Made by a program: the position numbers and the translations under genes
The notes under the pieces: model-generated
Seen by the model: the letters and a program-made list of their open reading frames with translations, nothing else
Told to the model about the DNA's origin: nothing
The model's database searches: none
Origin: Treponema sp.
Lineage (GTDB): Bacteria; Spirochaetota; Spirochaetia; Treponematales; Treponemataceae
DNA: 48,888 nucleotides
NCBI GenBank assembly: GCA_024695475.1
Contig: JAILIC010000060.1
Span: 1 to 48,888, forward strand
Reading direction: 5' to 3'
Shown here: in pieces, positions 42,188 through 48,888 of the stretch
Numbering within the stretch: the stretch's first letter is position 1
Layout: each line of letters opens with the position of its first letter

Positions 42188-42219
42188 TTCTTTATACTTA
42201 AGAAATACGAGAGGTAAGC

Positions 42220-43131
42220 ATGACTGCTGATATTTCTACCCGATCATTAAAGCAACGAAAAATAAAAGATACACTTGTCGCTTATAGTTTTATTATGCCT
42301 AATTTTTTAGGTTTTGCTGTATTTACCTTAGGACCGATTCTTTTTGCAGTCTATCTTGCTTTTACCCAATGGAATGGTTCGGGTGCAATAAAATTTATTG
42401 GATTTAAAAACTTTATTAATTTAACTCAGGATACGCTCTTTTTGACTGCTTTAAAAAATACGTTAGTATACTGTATTGCAACAGTACCGTTAACGGTTAT
42501 TTGTTCTTTGTTTTTGGCAGTTATGTTAAATCAAAAAATCTTTGCACGTAATTTTTTCCGCACGGTTAACTTTTTTCCTTATGTTGCTTCATTAGTTGCA
42601 GTTGCTGTTGTATGGAATATGATATTTAATCCGGCAAAAGGTCCTGTTAATCAGTTATTGATGATGCTCGGTGTAAATGAAGAAAGTTTGCCTCGGTGGG
42701 CAGCTGATAAAGACTGGGCAATGTTTACGGTAATTCTCTTTAGTGTCTGGAAAAACTCTGGTTACTATATGATTATTTATCTTGCCGGCTTACAGGGAAT
42801 CAGTGCTCAATTGTATGAGGCAGCTACATTGGATGGTTGTAATAAATGGCAACAATTTAGATATGTTACATTACCACAGTTGAGACCTACAACATTCTTT
42901 GTCATCGTTATGTTGACTATTCAAAGTTTTAAAGTATATGACCAGATTTATATGATAACACAGGGAGGCCCGGGCTCATCAACCTTGGTCTTAGTATATC
43001 ATATTTATAATACTGCATTTATTGACTGGGATTTGGGATATGCCAGTGCTGTAGCTATGGTATTATTCCTGCTTGTTCTTATTGTTACTCTTATTCAGTT
43101 TAGAGGAGAAAAGAATTATGCAAACGCCTAG
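42220..43131 (+). CDS. ABC sugar permease (MalF type), uronate locus
   Basis: 303 residues, six transmembrane segments, GAGAGG ribosome site. EAA loop EAATLDGCNKWQQFRYVTLP, followed by the family-typical MITQGGPGSSTLVLVYHIY. It forms the channel with the next gene, whose start lies 14 nt inside this one. Confidence 0.93.
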   Translation: MTADISTRSLKQRKIKDTLVAYSFIMPNFLGFAVFTLGPILFAVYLAFTQWNGSGAIKFIGFKNFINLTQDTLFLTALKNTLVYCIATVPLTVICSLFLAVMLNQKIFARNFFRTVNFFPYVASLVAVAVVWNMIFNPAKGPVNQLLMMLGVNEESLPRWAADKDWAMFTVILFSVWKNSGYYMIIYLAGLQGISAQLYEAATLDGCNKWQQFRYVTLPQLRPTTFFVIVMLTIQSFKVYDQIYMITQGGPGSSTLVLVYHIYNTAFIDWDLGYASAVAMVLFLLVLIVTLIQFRGEKNYANA

Positions 43132-43972
43132 TCTTATGCGCTCAAAAACAACACTTACCAATATCTGGAAAGGCTTTGTCTATGCGGTTTTGGTTCTTTC
43201 TGCATTAATGGCTTTGGTACCTTTCTTATGGATGCTTTCTTCTTCTTTAAAATTAGATAAGGATGTTTTTAAGTTTCCTATAGAGTGGATTCCAAAACAT
43301 CCGCGTTGGCAGAACTATAAAGAAATATGGCAGACAATTCCTTTGGGATTATTTATATGCAATACAGCAAAGTTGACGCTTATTGTTACCTTTTTGCAAA
43401 TGCTTACATCCAGTTTTGCTGCTTATGCTTTTGCAAAACTGCACTTTAAAGGGCGTAATACTATGTTCTTGTGCTATGTTGCCACAATCGCCATGCCGTG
43501 GCAGGTGTATATGGTGCCTCAGTTTATTATGATGAGAGGGTTCCATCTTAATAATACACATCTTGCAATCATTTGTTTGCAGGCATTTACGGCGTTTGGT
43601 GTATTTTTAATGAGACAATTTTATCAGTCGATTCCTGATGAGTTGTGTGAGGCTGCACGTATTGACGGTATGAATGAGTATCAGATTTGGGCTCGTATCA
43701 TGGTTCCGCTGTCAAAACCGGCATTGTCAACATTGTTAATTTTTGCTTTTGTTGGAACGTGGAATGACTTTTTAGGACCGATGATTTATCTCAATCGTTT
43801 GGAACTGAAAACAATACAGATTGGTCTTCGTATGTTCATCACCCAGTACTCTTCAGAGTATGGTTTGATTATGGCTGCTAGTGTTGTTGTATTAATACCA
43901 GTGCTTATAGTATTCCTTTCATTACAAAAGTTTTTTGTTGAAGGCATTGCTTCTACTGGTATCAAGGGGTGA
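43118..43972 (+). CDS. ABC sugar permease (MalG type), uronate locus
   Basis: 284 residues from ATG 43118, chosen because AGAGGAG lies 7 nt upstream; a longer frame from 43073 lies inside the preceding gene. EAA loop EAARIDGMNEYQIWARIMVP, C-terminus FVEGIASTGIKG. Overlaps the first permease by 14 nt. As in the amino-sugar importer, no ATPase gene accompanies it. Confidence 0.93.
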   Translation: MQTPSLMRSKTTLTNIWKGFVYAVLVLSALMALVPFLWMLSSSLKLDKDVFKFPIEWIPKHPRWQNYKEIWQTIPLGLFICNTAKLTLIVTFLQMLTSSFAAYAFAKLHFKGRNTMFLCYVATIAMPWQVYMVPQFIMMRGFHLNNTHLAIICLQAFTAFGVFLMRQFYQSIPDELCEAARIDGMNEYQIWARIMVPLSKPALSTLLIFAFVGTWNDFLGPMIYLNRLELKTIQIGLRMFITQYSSEYGLIMAASVVVLIPVLIVFLSLQKFFVEGIASTGIKG

Positions 43973-43982
43973 TGGAACGCAT

Positions 43983-45158
43983 ATGATACATCGTTTTTCA
44001 AACAAGGCAGAAATTTCTGATACTGAGTTACAACAAGCTGTTGCCATCGCCTGTGCTCAAATCGATAAGAATCGTGCTGATTTTACCCATGCATGTCAAA
44101 ACCATTCAAGTGTGCATAATCGCTATGCACCTTGCGAAAATGATCAGTGGACCTGTGGATTTTGGCCTGGTGAGCTATGGTTGGCGTATGAAATGACGGG
44201 CAGTGCTGGATATAAAGAATCTGCTTCTGTTTTGGTTGAAAGTTTTTTACATCGTATTGAAAACAAAATTGCTGTTGATCATCATGATATGGGGTTTTTA
44301 TATTCCCCTTCATGTGTGGCGGCTTATATGCTTACTGGAAATGAGCATGCAAAAAAGGCTGCGTTGTTGGCGGCATTACAGCTTGCTTCACGATTTCAGC
44401 AAAAAGGAGCGTTTATACAGGCATGGGGTGAAATGGGAGCAAAAGACAACTATCGTTATATTATAGATTGTCTCCTTAATGTTCCTTTGCTCTACTGGGC
44501 TGCCATTCAAGATCCCAAGCATACGGAGTATCTTCGTCATATTGCTGATTCTCATATAAAAACATGTTTGAGTAATTCTTTTAGGGAGGATTACTCGACA
44601 TATCATACGTTTTTTATGGATCCAGAAACGGGATTGCCCGATCATGGTGCTACTTGTCAGGGATATAAAGATGATTCTTCTTGGGCTCGTGGTCAGGCCT
44701 GGGCAGTGTATGGTATTGCGCTTGCCTATAAATATGTACCGGATAAAAAATATATTACGTTATTTGAAAATGTAGTGTCGTATTTTTTACGGCGACTACC
44801 ACAAGATCTGGTACCTTATTGGGATTTAATCTTTTCCGATGGTAGCAATGAGCCGCGAGATTCCTCCTCCGCGGCCATTGTTGCCTGCGGATTACTTGAA
44901 ATGTCAAAGTATGTGCCAGAAGACACTGGTAGTGTGTATACGGGAATAGCACGCCAATTGCTAAAATCATTATATGATTCATATGCGGTTAAAGACTATG
45001 CTGTTTCAAATGGATTATTACTCCATGGAACGTATAGTAAAAAGTCTCCTTATAACACCTGTACTCCAGAGGGAGTAGATGAGTGTGTCAGTTGGGGAGA
45101 CTACTTTTATATGGAAGCATTGGTCCGCCTGTCTAAAAACTGGGAGCCGTATTGGTAA
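43983..45158 (+). CDS. GH88 unsaturated glucuronyl hydrolase
   Basis: 391 residues from ATG 43983 (GGGG upstream; 10 nt after the permease stop), no signal peptide. Alpha/alpha-barrel hydrolase of the UGL family: NDQWTCGFWPGELWLAYEM, the two catalytic-type Asp in DHHDMGFLY (about D102) and YIIDCLLN (about D162), DHGATCQGYKDDSSWARGQA and EPRDSSSAAIVACGLLEM. The enzyme removes the 4,5-unsaturated glucuronate left at the non-reducing end by polysaccharide lyases. The two lyase-family genes that follow directly would produce its substrate. Confidence 0.93.
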   Translation: MIHRFSNKAEISDTELQQAVAIACAQIDKNRADFTHACQNHSSVHNRYAPCENDQWTCGFWPGELWLAYEMTGSAGYKESASVLVESFLHRIENKIAVDHHDMGFLYSPSCVAAYMLTGNEHAKKAALLAALQLASRFQQKGAFIQAWGEMGAKDNYRYIIDCLLNVPLLYWAAIQDPKHTEYLRHIADSHIKTCLSNSFREDYSTYHTFFMDPETGLPDHGATCQGYKDDSSWARGQAWAVYGIALAYKYVPDKKYITLFENVVSYFLRRLPQDLVPYWDLIFSDGSNEPRDSSSAAIVACGLLEMSKYVPEDTGSVYTGIARQLLKSLYDSYAVKDYAVSNGLLLHGTYSKKSPYNTCTPEGVDECVSWGDYFYMEALVRLSKNWEPYW

Positions 45159-45197
45159 ACGTTTTTAGCGACATGATGTAAAAAGAGTTGTGTATAC

Positions 45198-47258
45198 ATG
45201 AATGATCAGTGTAATAAAAAAGCAGTTTTCTTTTTTTTACTCGAAGAACGGGAACAGATAGCAAGTTATGTACGCGAGTACTATCCCGACGAAGTTGCTG
45301 AAGTTATACGAAAAGCAGATGAGACGTGTTGTTCTCAGTTTGTTTTTGATTGCCGCTGGGATTTGGAAAGTTGTTTTGAACCAGTCAGTTTTTCTGCTCT
45401 AGACGGAAAACTGGCTATACAATGGTTGTATCAACCAGCAGATGATCCTGAATGGACGTATTCCCTTAATCGTATGCGTTATTGGATTTGTCTGGGGCAA
45501 GCATATGTGTTGACTCATGATGAAAAATATGCGCGGACTTTTGTTGCACAATTGATTGACTGGACTAAAAAAGTAAAGCGTTCTGATCCAGCATGTGCTC
45601 CAGCCTGGCGTTCTATAGAAGCTGGCTTTCGTCTGGAATATTGGATAAAGGCTTGGCAATATTTTATTGGTAGTCCGAGTATTACAGATGAAGTAGTACA
45701 GATTTTTTGCACTAGTATACGTGAACATGCGGAACATGTTATTGCTGCATATAACCATTTTAATGTAATCAGTAACTGGGGGGTGCTTGCTAATCATGGC
45801 TTATGTATGGCAGGCATTTTTTTGGCTGATGGACAAAAGTATATCCAGCTTGCACTCGAACGGCTTGAAAAGGAACTGCTGACACAAGTATATCGTGATG
45901 GTATGCAATGGGAACAAAGTCCTATGTATCATAACGAAGTACTCCATGATTTTTTAGATGTGCTTGTTCTTGCAAAACGTAATGGTATAGCGCTTCCACC
46001 CGTATTCTTTGAAAAAGTACGGGCGATGTGTCTTGCTGATTGCTTTTTGCAAAAACCAGACCATCATCAAATTATGATGGGCGATAGTGACGACTTAGAT
46101 ATAAGCTATAATATTGCACGAGGAGCATATGTCTTTGACGATCCCCAATTAAAGTATTGTACGACATCACGTTTTGATTTTGATACTATCTGGGACACCG
46201 GTTATGAGGCTTCACAGAGATATCAAGGTATGCAAAGTCAGAAAATGCCGACCTCTTTATTTATGCAGGAAAGTGGAAATGTATGTATCCGATCCGACTG
46301 GAAAGAGGATGCTGCGTATATACATTTCCATTGTGGTACGCTTGGAGCTGGTCATGGACACTCAGATCAGTTGCATATTGATGTTAGTGCTGATGGTGAA
46401 GATGTTCTGTGTGATTCCGGTCGCTATACGTATGTATCAAAGCAGGCTCGCTACGACTTTAAAAACCCCTGTGCTCATAATACGATCGTGGTAGATCATC
46501 GTAATTATTGTGTGTGGAGCGATAGCTGGACTGCACATTCTTTGTGTCGGGCAATCAATCAAAAATGTGTGTCATATAAGGATTACGTGTATGGTGAGGG
46601 TGCTCATACCGGCTATTTGTTTACAGAGTCTGGTAAGATGAGTGATAACGGGGTACTGCTTAATCGCCGGTTGGTATATATAAAACCTGATATTTTACTT
46701 GTACTTGATGAAGCATTGAGTACAGGTATACATGTCTATCAGCAGTTTTTTCATTTTAGTGATACAGGAAACGTTATTAGGCAAACTATATCCGGTGATG
46801 ATGAAAAAGATCCTGTATGGTATGTATTTCAGGGACAAAAAACGCGAGCTGTTTTAGCTTTTGCTGATTGTTCTGCTGATGGGTATAAAACGAGTTTGAC
46901 TCGTACACAGATATCGCGACATTACAATCAAGCAGTTACACAGGATACCGTATGTGTTGATTACATTCATAAAGGTTTTCTCTGTATGGCTAGTTGCCTC
47001 TTTTTACATACAGATGCTGATACCTGTCTTGCTGTAAAGAAGATCCCGGTGACATCTGCAATTACAGGCGCTCCTTTTCGAGATGATCAAGTTGAAGCAT
47101 GGAATATTATGAAAGATACACGTACTTATACAGTTGTGATTGCACATAGGGAGTTTGCTGCCCCTACAGATATGTTTATGGCCGATGGGTGTGTTGGCTT
47201 TGCAAATGCCATGATTTTTGATCGTACTGCAGGGACGTCCGAAGTATTAGCGAGGTAA
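45198..47258 (+). CDS. Heparinase II/III-family polysaccharide lyase 1
   Basis: 686 residues, no signal peptide, so cytoplasmic. Alpha/alpha toroid in the N-terminal half (about 80-310), then an antiparallel beta-sandwich. Likely catalytic residues: NHG in GVLANHGLCMAG (N199/H200), Tyr in WEQSPMYHNEVLHDF (about Y244), His in GAGHGHSDQLHIDV (about H386), and CAHNTIVVD, as in heparinase II/III and alginate-type lyases. It would beta-eliminate uronate-containing oligosaccharides to unsaturated sugars for GH88. The ribosome site is weak. 39 nt after GH88; overlaps the next gene by 1 nt. Confidence 0.9.
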   Translation: MNDQCNKKAVFFFLLEEREQIASYVREYYPDEVAEVIRKADETCCSQFVFDCRWDLESCFEPVSFSALDGKLAIQWLYQPADDPEWTYSLNRMRYWICLGQAYVLTHDEKYARTFVAQLIDWTKKVKRSDPACAPAWRSIEAGFRLEYWIKAWQYFIGSPSITDEVVQIFCTSIREHAEHVIAAYNHFNVISNWGVLANHGLCMAGIFLADGQKYIQLALERLEKELLTQVYRDGMQWEQSPMYHNEVLHDFLDVLVLAKRNGIALPPVFFEKVRAMCLADCFLQKPDHHQIMMGDSDDLDISYNIARGAYVFDDPQLKYCTTSRFDFDTIWDTGYEASQRYQGMQSQKMPTSLFMQESGNVCIRSDWKEDAAYIHFHCGTLGAGHGHSDQLHIDVSADGEDVLCDSGRYTYVSKQARYDFKNPCAHNTIVVDHRNYCVWSDSWTAHSLCRAINQKCVSYKDYVYGEGAHTGYLFTESGKMSDNGVLLNRRLVYIKPDILLVLDEALSTGIHVYQQFFHFSDTGNVIRQTISGDDEKDPVWYVFQGQKTRAVLAFADCSADGYKTSLTRTQISRHYNQAVTQDTVCVDYIHKGFLCMASCLFLHTDADTCLAVKKIPVTSAITGAPFRDDQVEAWNIMKDTRTYTVVIAHREFAAPTDMFMADGCVGFANAMIFDRTAGTSEVLAR

Positions 47259-48888
47259 TGACTATGGGTATGGTATCGTCAGTGTTTTCAAAGCTAACGG
47301 ATCACTATAATCAGTTTGTTCCCTGTGCTCCAGCTACTGACAGAAATGTTTGGACTTCTCTTGATCCAGATATGTGTCAAGCAATTATACAGGAAGCTCA
47401 AAAGTATATTGGACAAGTTCCCCAACCATTACCGCTGTCTTTATATATGGATTTTTATAAAACGGGTAATCGGGTGCATTTTGAAACGGTCTATTTTAAT
47501 CGTCGAGTGATTTTAAACATATTGGTATTGGCTGAATGTATAGAATACAAGCAACGGTTTATGTACTGCATTTGTGATTATCTGTTTGCTTTGTGTGAAG
47601 AAAGTGGCTGGCAGTTACCTGCTCATAATACCTATGTACGTGATACTCCTCAACAACCTGTTCCTGATGTGACTCGTCCAGTGTTGGATTTATTTGCCTG
47701 TGAGTCTGGTGCGCAGATTGCCATGGTCTATTATCTGCTCCATGACGAATTGTTTGCGGTAGATCCAGCTTTGATTAAACGTATAGAGTACGAGTTATTG
47801 CAACGTATTATACATCCCTATCTTACAGATCATTTCTGGTGGATGGGGTATGAACATCAGGCGACTAACAATTGGACAGTTTGGTGTACACAAAATGTTT
47901 TGATTACTTCTTTTTTATTGAGAGAATGTATTGGTACTAAAAAAATACATCGCATTGTCCGTCGAGCTTGTTTTAGCATTGACAGATTTTTATCTGAGTA
48001 TGGTGATGACGGCTGTTGTGATGAGGGGCCTCAGTATTATAGGCATGCAGGATTATGTTTAGGAACCGCTTTACAATTATTGCAGCAGGTGACTGGGGGT
48101 ATGTATACTGCGGTACTTGAACATCCTAAGATACGCAATATAGCTGAGTATATCGTACATGTGCATGCGCAAGGTAAGTACTACCTTAATTTTGCTGACA
48201 GTGCCGCTGTTGCTGGTGCTGCAGGCATACGCGAATATGTGCTTGGAAAAATGATAGGTAGCGATGTATTGATGCAGTTTGCTGCTTTTGATTGGGTACA
48301 TGAATATAAACCGCATTGGGCTCTCCGACCATCTGATAGTAATGAGGGTATTAATTTGTTTTATTTGGTGCAGGAGTTATGTACTGCCCAGGAAGTTATG
48401 CAGTATGTAGCAACTCATCCAGTACCGCTTGCAATATCAAAGGCATCTGATTGGGCATATAAAAGTGCCGGTGTGTATATCAGCCGTGATGCTCATTATT
48501 GTCTTGGAATGAAAGCTGGAGATAATGATGACAGTCATAATCATAATGATGTGGGGAGCTTTATTTTGTATAAAGATGGCAACCCATTTATTATTGATGT
48601 TGGGGTAGAGACGTATACAAAAAAGACGTTTTCGCCTGATAGGTATACAATATGGACGATGCAATCATTGTATCATAACGTAACCAATATAGATGGGACG
48701 ATGCAGGCTGCAGGAGCACAGTATAAGGCTCAAAGGGTACGGTATGACGTGCAAAAAGACGTGACTACCTTATCTATGGAACTCTCTCATGCCTATCCTG
48801 CAGACAGTATGCTAGAGTCTTATCGTCGTACAATTAGTTTTTATAAAGAAAAACGTATTATTGTTACTGATGTGATACGACAAAAAGC
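47258..48888 (+). CDS. Heparinase II/III-family polysaccharide lyase 2 (3' end outside window)
   Basis: 543 residues visible from ATG 47258, which shares a base with the upstream stop (TAATG); ATG 47264 is an alternative. The frame stays open to the window end. No signal peptide. It differs from lyase 1 but follows the same plan: FWWMGYEHQATNNWTVWCTQ (about residues 200-215), EGPQYYRHAG (Y260/Y261) and SHNHNDVGSFILYKDG (H427/H429) are the Asn/His, Tyr and His positions of heparinase II-like enzymes. PFIIDVGVETYTKKTF continues the beta-sandwich. Probably cleaves a different linkage or chain length from its neighbour. Confidence 0.88.
   Translation, partial: MTMGMVSSVFSKLTDHYNQFVPCAPATDRNVWTSLDPDMCQAIIQEAQKYIGQVPQPLPLSLYMDFYKTGNRVHFETVYFNRRVILNILVLAECIEYKQRFMYCICDYLFALCEESGWQLPAHNTYVRDTPQQPVPDVTRPVLDLFACESGAQIAMVYYLLHDELFAVDPALIKRIEYELLQRIIHPYLTDHFWWMGYEHQATNNWTVWCTQNVLITSFLLRECIGTKKIHRIVRRACFSIDRFLSEYGDDGCCDEGPQYYRHAGLCLGTALQLLQQVTGGMYTAVLEHPKIRNIAEYIVHVHAQGKYYLNFADSAAVAGAAGIREYVLGKMIGSDVLMQFAAFDWVHEYKPHWALRPSDSNEGINLFYLVQELCTAQEVMQYVATHPVPLAISKASDWAYKSAGVYISRDAHYCLGMKAGDNDDSHNHNDVGSFILYKDGNPFIIDVGVETYTKKTFSPDRYTIWTMQSLYHNVTNIDGTMQAAGAQYKAQRVRYDVQKDVTTLSMELSHAYPADSMLESYRRTISFYKEKRIIVTDVIRQK

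Noticed and set aside
1-48888. tRNA, rRNA, insertion sequences, prophage genes
   Set aside because: I looked for tRNA T-loop text, transposase and integrase motifs and phage structural genes in the intergenic regions and translations and saw none; a tRNA-finding program was not available.

Overview
The window looks like chromosomal DNA from a host-associated Treponema (Spirochaetes). This is an inference. It rests on AT-rich sequence by eye, a eukaryotic-type hexokinase like that of treponemes, periplasmic binding proteins whose signal peptides end in a Gly-rich LFAGG-type junction instead of a lipobox Cys, a MurE with a DEDPR rather than DNPR specificity motif, and an OmpA-like envelope protein. 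I saw no tRNA, rRNA, insertion sequence, phage gene or CRISPR array.

Layout. 1-4.9 kb is an accessory block: the 5' end of a secreted protein, a run of tandem small palindromes, a DJ-1/PfpI protein divergent from a WYL regulator, and a MarR - MATE efflux - small membrane protein module with recognisable operator repeats. 5-16.6 kb is mostly housekeeping, largely on the minus strand: a RarA ATPase with a long C-terminal extension, D-Ala-D-Ala ligase and MurE, QueD, an acyl-ACP thioesterase, an orphan HisH/HisF pair, a RecQ-type helicase and an OmpA-family protein. 16.7-23.4 kb is an amino-sugar operon: ABC importer (binding protein and two permeases, no ATPase), NagA, NagB and a hexokinase-family kinase. 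23.4-28.1 kb holds an ECF S component and a polar amino-acid ABC importer with a class-I amidotransferase-like hydrolase. 28.1-34.3 kb has an acyl-CoA carboxyltransferase, a membrane protein with a degenerate kinase-like region, a VOC protein, a CaCA cation exchanger preceded by a yybP-ykoY-type (Mn2+) riboswitch, and an M48 metalloprotease lipoprotein. 34.3-38 kb is a heterodimeric ABC exporter.

38-48.9 kb is the most coherent system: a divergent glycosaminoglycan/uronate locus. A GH2 beta-glucuronidase lies on one strand. On the other are a second ABC sugar importer without ATPase, a GH88 unsaturated glucuronyl hydrolase and two heparinase II/III-family lyases, the second cut by the window end. 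A discoidin-like protein lies alongside. None of the enzymes has a signal peptide, so the likely scheme is uptake of uronate-containing oligosaccharides followed by cytoplasmic depolymerisation. Released hexosamine could feed the nag operon 20 kb away.

Non-coding structure is rich. There is a composite two-hairpin repeat seen twice intact and once in part inside the recQ 3' end, an Mn2+-type riboswitch with its terminator, four copies of a MarR-site 15-mer, a perfect palindrome on the WYL promoter, strong hairpins between both sugar-binding-protein genes and their permeases, and several promoters so close to the ATG that the transcripts would be nearly leaderless.
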